Part shown: piece by piece, positions 45,344 to 53,778 of the stretch | How positions within the stretch are numbered: the stretch's first letter is position 1 | How the letters are laid out: the number at the start of each line of letters is the position of its first letter | From: Desulfovibrionaceae bacterium | Lineage (GTDB): Bacteria; Desulfobacterota; Desulfovibrionia; Desulfovibrionales; Desulfovibrionaceae | Direction: 5' to 3' | DNA: 64,000 bases | NCBI GenBank assembly: GCA_009773665.1 | Contig: WSYE01000004.1 | Location: 1 to 64,000 of the forward strand | Notes under the pieces: generated by a model | Database searches by the model: none | Told to the model about the DNA's origin: nothing | The model's input: the letters and a program-made list of their open reading frames with translations, nothing else | Made by a program: the position numbers and the translations under genes

Positions 45344-46108
45344 CTAGAACGGCCAGATGTTGTCCAGCACCCGCGAGAGCCAGCCAGGTTTCTGACGGTC
45401 CGCCAGCACGCCTGTGCCGAACATGTCCACCTGGGCCTCGGCCAGAGCCGAGGAGGAGACCATGTTGTCCGGGCCTACGTCCATGGGGCGCAACAGGCCG
45501 CGCACCACCATGATCTGAGTGTCGTCGTTGACGCGCACCTGGCGCGCGCCCTCCACCTGCATCACGCCGCCGGGCAGGATGTTCACCACGCGGCAGCCGA
45601 TGGTGTAGGTTACGGTGGATTCGCGGCTGGTTTCGCCGTCGGAGTCGAACTGGTTGTTGCGGTCGGTCTTCACGATGGGCGACCCGGTGCCTACGTAGCC
45701 CTGCATTCCGGCCATGGCGGCCACGTCAAGCCCGGTCGCGCCCTTGAGCAGGCCGTTGCCGGGGAAAGGCGTGATGGAGTGCTGGGTGAAATAGTTGTCC
45801 ACGCCCATGTCCATGGAGTTCTTGCCGTTGGACTTGGTCTTGGACTTGTTCTTGGCGTTGGACTTCTCCACCACGTTGACCATGACGATGTCGCCGATGC
45901 GCCTGGCCCGGTTGTCCTCATAGAGGTAATTGGGCTGTGCCGCCTGGGAATAGAGCGACCCCGGATTGTTGGCGGGCGACGGAGCCTGGATCACCGGCGG
46001 GGTGAGCGAGGTCATGGGGCTTGGCTGCTTCTGGGCCGGAGGGGCGCAGGCTGATCCGACGGCGGCCAGAGCGCAGGCTACCCACAGGGCTAATGTCTTG
46101 GTCTTCAT
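45344..46108 (-). CDS. flgH: Flagellar L-ring lipoprotein FlgH
   Basis: The outer-membrane L-ring subunit. The 254-residue precursor has a lipobox ending in VGSACAPP (lipidated Cys about 22). The family block GSLYSQAAQPNYLYEDNRARRIGDIVMVNVVEKSNAKN is near the N terminus, and VNDDTQIMVVRGLLRPMDVGPDNMVSSSALAEAQV near the C terminus. GGGAG precedes the ATG. It follows flgA by 12 bases. Confidence 0.96.
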   Translation of the reverse strand: MKTKTLALWVACALAAVGSACAPPAQKQPSPMTSLTPPVIQAPSPANNPGSLYSQAAQPNYLYEDNRARRIGDIVMVNVVEKSNAKNKSKTKSNGKNSMDMGVDNYFTQHSITPFPGNGLLKGATGLDVAAMAGMQGYVGTGSPIVKTDRNNQFDSDGETSRESTVTYTIGCRVVNILPGGVMQVEGARQVRVNDDTQIMVVRGLLRPMDVGPDNMVSSSALAEAQVDMFGTGVLADRQKPGWLSRVLDNIWPF

Positions 46109-46120
46109 GGCTTTCTCTCC

Positions 46121-47137
46121 CTATCTGGCCACGACGGTCTTGGCGTCCTGGACCACGGCGGCCAGTTCCCTGCCGCTTTGCACATTGCGTACCGTTATTT
46201 GTCCACCCTTGGACCCGTCGGTCATGGCGGTCACGGGCATCACCAGTTGGATGCTGTTGCCGCGCCACAGGCAGTACACCTGCGCGCCCTTGAGGATGGC
46301 GGGCATGGGCTCCACGGTCTCCGAGGTCAGGGGCGTGCCCTGGTTAAGGGAGGATTTGACGCGCATGGGCGTTAAGTCCTTGGGCTCCCAGGGGACGCCG
46401 CGCACCAGGGCGAGATTTCGCCGCTCGTAGGTGATCTTCTCGGGGGTCAGCACGCCCTCTTTCAGGTTGAGCGGACGCCCGGCCACGGGGATGACCTTCC
46501 ACACGTTCACGAAGGCGTTGGCCGCGATCTGGCGCAGCACGCGCCCGTCCTGGGCGGTGACGGTCAGGCGCAGGTTCACGCGGCCTGGGGTCATGGCCCC
46601 TACGCCCTCGACGCTTAAGCGTTCCAGGTCCTTGTCGATGAACAGCTGGCCCGGCAGGGTGATCTCCTTGACCTCAAGCTCGCCGTCCAGGCCGGTCATG
46701 TTGGCCGTCAAATAGTCGACAATCATCCTGTCCACCTCGGACACGGTGACGGGCTTGCCCCCGCCCTTCTTGAGCACCACCTGCTCGGGCACGGCGAAAT
46801 TCTGCTCCGCGCCGGGGAACAGGCGGTCCAGGTCGTCCAGAATCTTCTTGCGGGTGAAGGTCAGCTGGCCTTCGCGACCGGGGAACGACCACAGGGGCGT
46901 GGAGGCCAGGATGCGCCAGGTTTCGGCGTCGATCTGGCCCACGGGCTCGGCGATTTCGCCCAGCATCACCCGCTCGCCCGTGATGGCCGCCGCCGGGGCG
47001 ATCTTGAGTTTCCAGTCCATGACGCCTCCACCAGCTCCAAAAGAAGAGCTGGCAGCCAGGAAGGCAACCATGGCGCACACTGCGGCCAGGAAATAGCCGA
47101 CGCGTCGAATGGGGAGTGCGGGTTGTGACATGATCAT
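46121..47137 (-). CDS. flgA: Flagellar P-ring assembly chaperone FlgA
   Basis: A periplasmic chaperone for P-ring formation. The 338-residue protein has a signal peptide followed by an extended N-terminal region. The SAF-type C-terminal domain has GRPLNLKEGVLTPEKITYERRNL, LNQGTPLTSETVEPMPAILKGAQV and the end VRNVQSGRELAAVVQDAKTVV. It is longer than enteric FlgA (about 219) but similar to delta-proteobacterial forms. Two alternative ATGs lie within the first three codons. Confidence 0.92.
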   Translation of the reverse strand: MIMSQPALPIRRVGYFLAAVCAMVAFLAASSSFGAGGGVMDWKLKIAPAAAITGERVMLGEIAEPVGQIDAETWRILASTPLWSFPGREGQLTFTRKKILDDLDRLFPGAEQNFAVPEQVVLKKGGGKPVTVSEVDRMIVDYLTANMTGLDGELEVKEITLPGQLFIDKDLERLSVEGVGAMTPGRVNLRLTVTAQDGRVLRQIAANAFVNVWKVIPVAGRPLNLKEGVLTPEKITYERRNLALVRGVPWEPKDLTPMRVKSSLNQGTPLTSETVEPMPAILKGAQVYCLWRGNSIQLVMPVTAMTDGSKGGQITVRNVQSGRELAAVVQDAKTVVAR

Positions 47138-47146
47138 GTACCGCCG

Positions 47147-47932
47147 TTAGCGTTTGAGGTTCACAGCCGTCTGCAACATGGCGTCGGCCGTGGAGATGGA
47201 CTTGGAGTTGGCCTCATAGGCGCGCTGGCCCACGATCAGGCCCACCATCTCGTCCACCATCTGCACGTTGGACATTTCAAGGAATCCCTGCACCAGGGTT
47301 CCGGCGTTCTGGTTGCCGGGGGTGAGTTCCTGGGCGGCGCCCGAGGCGTCGGTGATCTTGTAGACGTTTCGCCCCTGGGCCGTGAGGCCCGCAGGGTTGA
47401 TGAAGGTGTAGAGCGGGATGGTGGTGGTCGCCAGGACGTTGCCGTTGGAGTCGGTGGCGTTTATCACCCCGTTCTCCGTGATGACCACGTTGGTGGCGGT
47501 CTGCGGGATGGTGAACGTGGGCTGGAGCGTGTACCCGTTGCCGTTGACCACCGTGCCGTCCTGGTTCAGCTTGAACGCGCCGGAGCGGGTGTAGACGTCG
47601 TTGCCTTCCGGGTCCTGGAGCCTGAAGAAGCCCTGACCGGAGATGGCAATGTCCAACTGGTTGCCCGTGTTCTGGAAATCGCCCTGCTGAAAGAACTTGT
47701 GCACCGTGGTGGGACGCACGCCCATGCCCACCTGAAGGCCGGTGGGGATGCGCGAGCCGCCCTCGTTCTGGGTGCCCGCCACGTTCAAGGTCTGGTACAT
47801 CAGGTCCTCGAACTCGGCGCGGCTCTTCTTGAAGCCCAGGGTGTTCACGTTGGCCAGGTTGTTGGACATCGTGTCTATCTGGAGCTGCATCGCCACCATG
47901 CCGGTGGTCGCCGTGTAGAGTGAACGCATCAT
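47147..47932 (-). CDS. flgG: Flagellar distal rod protein FlgG
   Basis: The 261-residue FlgG forms the distal rod. It has MRSLYTATTGMVAMQLQIDTMSNNLANVNTLGFKKSRAEFEDLMYQ at the N terminus. The QGFFRLQDPEGNDVYTRSGAFKLNQDG core and the C-terminal EMSNVQMVDEMVGLIVGQRAYEANSKSI helix follow. AAGGAGG precedes the ATG. It lies nine bases before flgA. Confidence 0.97.
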   Translation of the reverse strand: MMRSLYTATTGMVAMQLQIDTMSNNLANVNTLGFKKSRAEFEDLMYQTLNVAGTQNEGGSRIPTGLQVGMGVRPTTVHKFFQQGDFQNTGNQLDIAISGQGFFRLQDPEGNDVYTRSGAFKLNQDGTVVNGNGYTLQPTFTIPQTATNVVITENGVINATDSNGNVLATTTIPLYTFINPAGLTAQGRNVYKITDASGAAQELTPGNQNAGTLVQGFLEMSNVQMVDEMVGLIVGQRAYEANSKSISTADAMLQTAVNLKR

Positions 47933-47951
47933 GGCGGCGTATCCTCCTTAA

Positions 47952-48737
47952 CTACCGGGTCTCGCCGACTTTCGTCACGGCTTCCCGGTCCATTTCCTGA
48001 GTGCTTGTGATTATCTTGGTATAGGCCTCGAAGGAGCGCTGGGCCTCGATCATGCCCACCATCTCCGAGACAACTTCCACGTTCGGCTTCTCCAGATACC
48101 CCTGGTTCACGGAGGTCCTGCTGGAATCAATAGGCCGCGTGACCGGCTGGGCTCCGTCCGCCCCGGTGTAGAGGCTCTGGCCGTACTTCTTGAGGAGCTT
48201 CGGGTCGGCCACGTCCACGATGTCGATGGCGCCCACGATCACGTTGTCCACCAGCACCTGCCCGCCGGGAGAGACGGAGACCACCTTCCCGTCCGGGATG
48301 GTGATGTTTCCCGACTGCCCCATGACGGGATAGCCCTGGTTGGTGACCAGCATGCCCTGGTTGTTGCGGTAGAACTGCCCGTTGCGCGTAAGGAACTGGC
48401 CGTCCGGGGTCTGCACCCGGAAGAAGCCGGGACCGGAAATTGCCATGTCCAGCGGGTTTTCCGTGGGCTGGAGGCTGCCCTGGGTCATGTCCAGGGTCTG
48501 CTCGGCCAGCCTGGGCTTGGCCACTACCAAAGGACGCGGCAGAAGCTGCTTCTGCTGGAGGTCGTTGCGCGCGTCCGGGCTGTAGTCGGAGGCCATCCGC
48601 TGGAACACGTCCTGGAACGAGACCTTGTCGGCCTTGTACCCGGCAGTGTTCACGTTCGCCAAATTATTGGCGATGATGTTGAGCCGCGTTTCGTTGCTTA
48701 ACGCCCCGAAAAGCGCGCTGATTGAGCTTTGTTGCAT
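47952..48737 (-). CDS. flgF: Flagellar proximal rod protein FlgF
   Basis: The 261-residue rod protein related to FlgG: SISALFGALSNETRLNIIANNLANVNTAGYKADKVSFQ at the start, GPGFFRVQTPDGQFLTRNGQFYRNNQG in the middle and NVEVVSEMVGMIEAQRSFEAYTKII at the end. It is the first gene of the flagellar operon, with a GAGGAGGAG ribosome site and a sigma-54-type promoter 28 bases upstream. Confidence 0.94.
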   Translation of the reverse strand: MQQSSISALFGALSNETRLNIIANNLANVNTAGYKADKVSFQDVFQRMASDYSPDARNDLQQKQLLPRPLVVAKPRLAEQTLDMTQGSLQPTENPLDMAISGPGFFRVQTPDGQFLTRNGQFYRNNQGMLVTNQGYPVMGQSGNITIPDGKVVSVSPGGQVLVDNVIVGAIDIVDVADPKLLKKYGQSLYTGADGAQPVTRPIDSSRTSVNQGYLEKPNVEVVSEMVGMIEAQRSFEAYTKIITSTQEMDREAVTKVGETR

Positions 48738-48764
48738 GGTGGCGCTCCTCCTCGGGCCGGAATG

Positions 48765-48781
48765 AGCAGGAAGCGTGCCAG
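48765..48781 (-). promoter_or_regulatory. Sigma-54-type promoter of the flagellar operon
   Basis: The minus strand reads CTGGCACGCTTCCTGCT: -24 TGGCACG is perfect and the -12 block is CTGCT in place of TTGCW, with correct spacing. It lies 28 bases before the flgF ATG, leaving a leader of about 16 bases. This fits a class II flagellar operon driven by a FlrC/FlgR-type activator. Confidence 0.78.
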
Positions 48782-48900
48782 GGAGTGAGGGGGGAGGAAT
48801 GGGAAGCGCGCGTGTGGGGCGAGTGATGCTGAGGGATCAGAAAAAGGGCACCGCCCTTATGCGCGATGCCCCAGACATTTAGCGGTTGCGATGCCCGCCC

Positions 48901-51303
48901 CTACTTGGGCAGCACCTGCGGGAGAATCACAGCACCCGTCAGTCCCGGCGCTTCCAGGGCGAGGTCCAGGAAGGCCACAGCGATCTGGCGGGGGTCGCCG
49001 GGGGCGAAGGTCGACTCGGCGTCCTTGTGGTTCCAGCGGGTGTAGCGCAGTTCGACGCGCCCTGCTCCGGCCTTGCCGGGAAGCTCCAGCCGCTGGGTCA
49101 CTTCCTGGCCGGGCTCCAGGTTCTCGTGCAGGGCCACGCGCTCCCCGTCCAGCAGCACTTCCACGTTCTGGCCAGGCAGACGGTTGGTGAAGCGGTAGCT
49201 CAGCGCCAGAGGCCGTGCCTCGTCCAGGCGATACTCCAGACTGGTCCCCTGCCCCATGCCCCAGCGCATCAGCACCTCGCCCGGCAGACGCTCCAGCGTC
49301 CCCAGGCCCGACTCGGCAAGGGCCAATGTGGAACTGCCGAAGCGGGCGCCGTCCTGGTCGGCGCACAGCAGCAACCTGGAGAGCTTCGCCTGCCCCAGCG
49401 CGCTCATCTCTGATGTGGCGGTCTTCTCCCCGGCCATGAGCGTGGCCCGCAGCCACAGGTGCGTGTACGTCGCGTCACGCTTAAAGCGGGCCAGACGGCA
49501 GGTCCCCTTGCTGGTTCCTGTCTCTTCGATCAGGACGGACCAGGGCTCGTCGTCAAAACGGTACTCCACCTTAAGCAGGTTGCCGGGCGCGTCCAACTCG
49601 AAATCGGCCAGTAGCGCAAAGCGCGACAGGGCCTCCCCGGCGTTCTCCCCTTCCGCTTCCTCCCTGGTGAAGCGGTAGACCACCTCTCCGGGCTGACGGG
49701 GCTTGGTGGGGAACAGGGCGCAGCCGAAGTAGGGCCAGACCGAGAGGTCCTTGAGAGTCCAGGCGTGGGCGTACACGTCTGTGGGCTTTCCGGTGAGCTC
49801 GGCCACGAAAGTCGGTCCGGAGAGCGCCATTTCCGGCTGTCTGGCGATGGCCGCCTGATACAGACGGATGTTGTCGCGCTGGGCCATGGACCCGGCATCG
49901 CCGAACATTTCCTTGAACTGGGCCTCGGACTTGAAGAAATGGCCGAACTCTCCATAGTTAGTGACGAACACGGCCATCACCGAAGGTTTGTCCGGCCCGA
50001 GCGTCTGGTTCGCGGGCGCGCCGACCCCGTCCAGGTGCGATGCGTACCAGTTCACGGACTCGAAAAGCCCCATGTCGTGAAACGAGATCATGTCCGTGGG
50101 TTTGAAGTTGGCGCTCAAGGTGTTGGCGATATCCTTATAGAATCCCATGTGCCACCAAGTGGCCACGATGCCTTTGGAGTCGTAGAAGGCCTTGCCCTTG
50201 AGTCCGACGAAGGCCCCGGCCAGACACAGGCTGAGAAGCACCACGGCGAAGGGACGACGCAAGGCTCCGGGCGCGAGGCCCTCGGCTCCGGCCCCGGCCA
50301 GCAGCACGGCCACGGGCAGCAGGAAGCTCAGGTGCACCGCGTAGAGATGGCTGGCGTACTGGGCCAGCACCAGGGCCACCGGAGGCAGTATAAACAGCGC
50401 GGCCAGCGCGACGGCAGCCCTGCGCCGGAACAGAAGCGCCAGGGTCCCGGCGGCCATCAGCGCGGCCAGCGCAACCCAGGCGAACGGAAGGTCCATCCCG
50501 AAGGCCAGCACGCCCTTGAGCGCGGCCAGCACTTTTTCGCAGGCGGGACCATAGCCCTTGCCCGCCTCGATGACCGCTTCCTGGCGGCGAATCTTGGCGT
50601 CCCAGAAGAACCAGGCGGCGGGCGCTGCGCACAGGGCGGTTCCCAGGCCGAACCATATGGTGGAAGCGACGCTTGGCACGCCGCGAACAAGCGAGGCGGC
50701 GAAACTTACCAGCCACTGCGTCCCCAGCACCAGAAAACCCAGGTAGTGGCTGAGCGCCAGAGGCAGGCAGGCGTAGAGCGTGCGCCGGGCGGAGCGCCCC
50801 TTCCCCTCTTCAAGATAGCGCAGCAGAAATCCCAGGGCCAGGACAGCGCACAAAGAGATGAGCGCATACGGACGCAGCTGACGCGAAATCCAGATGTGCA
50901 GGGGATGCACAGCCAGAAAGCCCAGGGCGGCCAGGGAGGCGAAGCGGCTGTCCAGGTGGCGCTCCCCTACTCTCCAGAGGACCAGCAGCGAGAGCGTCCC
51001 GAACACCGCCGACGGAAGCCTCAGCCAGAAATCCGACGCTCCGGCTGTGAGCATGGCTTTTGTGAAAAAATAAAAAAAAGGTGGATGCACCTCTACATTT
51101 TCTGCAAGGCTGATTATATAAGGAACGGACTTGGAGGCGTTCAGGGCCACCAGCATTTCGTCCGTCCACATGGACGGGTCGCCCAGTTGGTAGAAACGAA
51201 GCGCGGCCCCGAGAGCCAGCAACAGGAACGCGGCCAGACCGTAATCGCCGGTTTCGCCCGTTCCTTTGTCGTAACGACCCAGAATGATTGGCTGCTGCTG
51301 CAT
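48901..51303 (-). CDS. GT39-like (PMT/ArnT-type) membrane glycosyltransferase
   Basis: An 800-residue protein. The N-terminal half has about 10-12 membrane helices. The first periplasmic loop carries DPSMWTDEMLVALNA, the acidic DE motif of GT-C enzymes, and later VEVHPPFFYFF and HPLHIWISRQLRPYALI, typical of polyprenyl-phosphate-sugar transferases. The C-terminal 300 residues form a soluble beta-rich periplasmic domain. It probably glycosylates an envelope lipid or protein. Its position just after flgF raises flagellar glycosylation as a possibility, but it is not close enough to claim operon membership. The start is MQQQPIIL; an upstream ATG is in the promoter region. Confidence 0.8.
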   Translation of the reverse strand: MQQQPIILGRYDKGTGETGDYGLAAFLLLALGAALRFYQLGDPSMWTDEMLVALNASKSVPYIISLAENVEVHPPFFYFFTKAMLTAGASDFWLRLPSAVFGTLSLLVLWRVGERHLDSRFASLAALGFLAVHPLHIWISRQLRPYALISLCAVLALGFLLRYLEEGKGRSARRTLYACLPLALSHYLGFLVLGTQWLVSFAASLVRGVPSVASTIWFGLGTALCAAPAAWFFWDAKIRRQEAVIEAGKGYGPACEKVLAALKGVLAFGMDLPFAWVALAALMAAGTLALLFRRRAAVALAALFILPPVALVLAQYASHLYAVHLSFLLPVAVLLAGAGAEGLAPGALRRPFAVVLLSLCLAGAFVGLKGKAFYDSKGIVATWWHMGFYKDIANTLSANFKPTDMISFHDMGLFESVNWYASHLDGVGAPANQTLGPDKPSVMAVFVTNYGEFGHFFKSEAQFKEMFGDAGSMAQRDNIRLYQAAIARQPEMALSGPTFVAELTGKPTDVYAHAWTLKDLSVWPYFGCALFPTKPRQPGEVVYRFTREEAEGENAGEALSRFALLADFELDAPGNLLKVEYRFDDEPWSVLIEETGTSKGTCRLARFKRDATYTHLWLRATLMAGEKTATSEMSALGQAKLSRLLLCADQDGARFGSSTLALAESGLGTLERLPGEVLMRWGMGQGTSLEYRLDEARPLALSYRFTNRLPGQNVEVLLDGERVALHENLEPGQEVTQRLELPGKAGAGRVELRYTRWNHKDAESTFAPGDPRQIAVAFLDLALEAPGLTGAVILPQVLPK

Positions 51304-51362
51304 CGCCCCGTCAGTATCAAATCGGGCGGGGTTGGGGCAAGGGCGCAGTCGCAGCAAAAAGC

Positions 51363-51390
51363 TTGACACACACCCCAATCCGCATAATAT
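51363..51390 (+). promoter_or_regulatory. Sigma-70-type promoter of tRNA-Gly
   Basis: A perfect TTGACA at 51363-51368 and TAATAT at 51385-51390 with a 16-base spacer. The mature tRNA 5' end is 15 bases downstream, a normal distance for a tRNA gene. Confidence 0.65.
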
Positions 51391-51404
51391 GACGTACTTT
51401 GCGT

Positions 51405-51480
51405 GCGGGTGTAGCTCAGTTGGTAGAGTACAAGCTTCCCAAGCTTGGTGTCGCGAGTTCGAATCTCGTCGCCCGCTCCA
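51405..51480 (+). tRNA. tRNA-Gly (CCC)
   Basis: A 76-base cloverleaf with CCA encoded: acceptor GCGGGTG/CGCCCGC, discriminator T, D-arm GCTC/GAGT, anticodon stem CAAGC/GCTTG with loop TTCCCAA (anticodon CCC), T-arm GCGAG/CTCGT. Confidence 0.94.
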
Positions 51481-51562
51481 AAAAAAATCCTCATGACGTC
51501 TGGGTGAAATCTCAGACGATTACAGGGGTGGGCCATTCGGTTCGGTCCACTTTTTTTTTGCT

Positions 51563-52117
51563 ATGAGCCAAGATAAAATAATAGAATTAGCCAGAATCCG
51601 GGAATTGGCCGCCCCCTTCGTGGAGAGCCTCGGCCTTTCCGTATGGGGTCTTGAGATCGCGGGCGGGGACGGACGTCCCACCGTGCGTCTCTTCATTGAA
51701 TCCGCCGAGGGCGTGGACGTGGAGCAATGCGCCAAGGTCAGCCGTCAATTGGGGCTGGCCCTGGACATGGAAGAGGTGATCCACGGAGCCTATCAGCTGG
51801 AGGTTTCCTCCCCCGGCCTGGAGCGGCGTTTTTTTGAAACTTCCCAGCTCGCCCCCTATGTGGGACGCGACCTGGACATCACCCTGGCCGAGCCGCTGGG
51901 CAAGCCCCTGGAGGGGCGCAAGCGCCTCAAGGGGGCCTTCGTGTCCCTTTCGGGCGAGACCCTAACGATCACATTCGAGGGTGAGCCCGTGAGCTTCCCC
52001 TGGAGCGACGTGACGAGAGTCCGGCTGGTCCACGAGTTCGATACGCCCGAAGCCAGCAAGGCCAGGGCCAGAAAGACTTCCAAGGTAGACAAAGCAGCCG
52101 CGCGCGACAAGGCGTAA
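51563..52117 (+). CDS. rimP: Ribosome maturation factor RimP
   Basis: RimP helps assemble the 30S subunit. The 184-residue protein has the N-terminal domain with GLSVWGLEIAGGDGRPTVRLFIE and GVDVEQCAKVSRQLGLALDMEE, then YQLEVSSPGLERRFF, the conserved hinge. A C-terminal Sm-like domain (DITLAEPLGKPLEGRKRLKG) ends in a Lys/Ala-rich tail. There is no clear Shine-Dalgarno; a T-run lies directly before the start. It is the first gene of the rimP-nusA-infB operon. Confidence 0.93.
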   Translation: MSQDKIIELARIRELAAPFVESLGLSVWGLEIAGGDGRPTVRLFIESAEGVDVEQCAKVSRQLGLALDMEEVIHGAYQLEVSSPGLERRFFETSQLAPYVGRDLDITLAEPLGKPLEGRKRLKGAFVSLSGETLTITFEGEPVSFPWSDVTRVRLVHEFDTPEASKARARKTSKVDKAAARDKA

Positions 52118-52139
52118 GGCTGCATTCGGAGGACCCCGT

Positions 52140-53552
52140 ATGGGTATGGAGCTTCGCAAGGCCATCGACCAGATCAGCAAGGACCGCGGCATCGACCGCG
52201 ACCTGCTCATCGACACTCTCGAGGAAGCTGTCCGTTCCTCGGTTGCCCGCAAATTCGGCGAGCACATGGACATCGAAGTCAGCTACAACGACGAGGCCGG
52301 CGAAATCGAGGTTTTCCAGTTCAAGATCGTGGTGGACGAGGTGGAAGATCCCCTGTCCGAGATCAACCTGGAAGACGCCAGGCAGGTCGATCCCAACGTC
52401 CAGATGGACGACGAACTTGGCTTCAAGCTCAAGGTTGAAGACCTGGGCCGCATCGCCGCCCAGTCCGCCAAACAGGTGATCATCCAGCGCATGCGCGACG
52501 CAGAGCAGGAGATCATCTACGAGGAATACAAGGACCGCAAGGGCGAGATCGTCTCCGGCATCATCCAGCGCCGCGACCGTGGCGGCTGGATCATCAACCT
52601 GGGACGCACCGAAGCCATGCTGCCCAAGGAAGAACAGATTCCCCGCGAGCGCTACAAGCGCGGCGACCGCGTGCAGGCCTTCATCATCGAAGTGCTGCCC
52701 AGCGGACGCGGTCCCCAGATCGTCGTTTCGCGCACCCACCCCGACTACATGGCCGCCCTGTTCAAGCGTGAAGTGCCCGAAGTTTCCGACGGCACCGTGC
52801 GCATTCTCGGCGTCTCGCGCGATCCGGGCTCCCGGGCCAAGGTCGCCGTGTCCTCCAAGGACCGCGACGTCGATCCGGTGGGCGCCTGCGTGGGCGTGCG
52901 CGGTTCGCGCATCCAGAACATCGTCCAGGAACTGCACGGTGAGCGCATCGACATCGTGGTCTGGCATCTCGAGATCGCCACCTACGCCGCCAACGCCCTC
53001 TCCCCCGCCCGCATCACCCGCATCATGGTGGATGAGGACGACAAGACCCTGGAAGTTGTGGTGCCGGACGACCAGCTCACCCTGGCCATCGGCCGCAAGG
53101 GCCAGAACGTGAAGCTTGCCGCCAAGCTCCTGGGCTGGAAGATCGATATCTTCACCGATTCGCGCTACTCCGAGCTGAACGCCGCGCGCGCTGGCATGGA
53201 GCAGTTGGCCAGCGTGGCCGAAATGAACATGGAGAACTTCCTCTCCGCCGGATTCGACACCGTGGCCATGCTCGCCGAGGCCTCGGACGAAGACCTGGAC
53301 CGCATCGAGAGCATGACCCCGACCAAGCGCGACCACCTGCGCGCCGCCATCAGGCTTCTGCTGCCCGCGCAGCCCAAGCCCGAGGACGAAGGGGACGATG
53401 AGATCGAACCGGGCGAAGAGAAAGACGACCTTTCGCCTGACGATCTGGAAGAAGGCCAGGAAGAGGCCCCCGTCACGGCTGAAGAGAGCCCGGCGGTCGA
53501 CGCCGCCCAGGTCAACGAGGCCGGCGAGGCCGATGAAGAAGCTGGTAAATAA
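52140..53552 (+). CDS. nusA: Transcription termination/antitermination factor NusA
   Basis: A 470-residue RNA polymerase-binding factor: an N-terminal RNAP domain (MELRKAIDQISKDRGIDRDLL, residues 3-23), S1 domain around 135-200, KH1 and KH2 (VGVRGSRIQNIVQELHGERIDIV and AIGRKGQNVKLAAKLLGW), a helix-hairpin-helix region, and an acidic low-complexity tail of about 70 residues (Asp/Glu-rich). GGAGG lies eight bases upstream of the first ATG; a second ATG follows two codons later. It overlaps ylxR by 20 bases. Confidence 0.97.
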   Translation: MGMELRKAIDQISKDRGIDRDLLIDTLEEAVRSSVARKFGEHMDIEVSYNDEAGEIEVFQFKIVVDEVEDPLSEINLEDARQVDPNVQMDDELGFKLKVEDLGRIAAQSAKQVIIQRMRDAEQEIIYEEYKDRKGEIVSGIIQRRDRGGWIINLGRTEAMLPKEEQIPRERYKRGDRVQAFIIEVLPSGRGPQIVVSRTHPDYMAALFKREVPEVSDGTVRILGVSRDPGSRAKVAVSSKDRDVDPVGACVGVRGSRIQNIVQELHGERIDIVVWHLEIATYAANALSPARITRIMVDEDDKTLEVVVPDDQLTLAIGRKGQNVKLAAKLLGWKIDIFTDSRYSELNAARAGMEQLASVAEMNMENFLSAGFDTVAMLAEASDEDLDRIESMTPTKRDHLRAAIRLLLPAQPKPEDEGDDEIEPGEEKDDLSPDDLEEGQEEAPVTAEESPAVDAAQVNEAGEADEEAGK

Positions 53553-53778
53553 CGATCTCCAGGGACCGGTGCGGACTTGTATGGTCTGCAGAGTCCGGTT
53601 CCAGAAACATGACTTGACCCGCCACGTGTGGCGGGGTGAATGGACGCCCGACAAGGCGTATATCCTGCCCGGAAGGGGCTACTACTGTTGCGCTGGGGAA
53701 GCCTGTAAGGCTAAATTCCCCAAACGCGCTGCCGCCGTGAGGAAAGGCAAGGGGGAAGGCAAACGTGACGAAGCTTAG
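53533..53778 (+). CDS. YlxR-family (DUF448) RNA-binding protein
   Basis: An 81-residue protein of the YlxR type: [20 protein letters not shown] is the diagnostic N-terminal block (usually R-x-C-x-x-C/R), followed by GRGYYCC and a basic Lys/Arg end. YlxR/RnpM homologues bind nucleic acid and have been linked to RNase P and to regulation of the rim-nus-inf operon. It overlaps both neighbours (nusA by 20 and infB by 14 bases), implying coupled translation. Confidence 0.9.
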   Translation: MKKLVNNDLQGPVRTCMVCRVRFQKHDLTRHVWRGEWTPDKAYILPGRGYYCCAGEACKAKFPKRAAAVRKGKGEGKRDEA

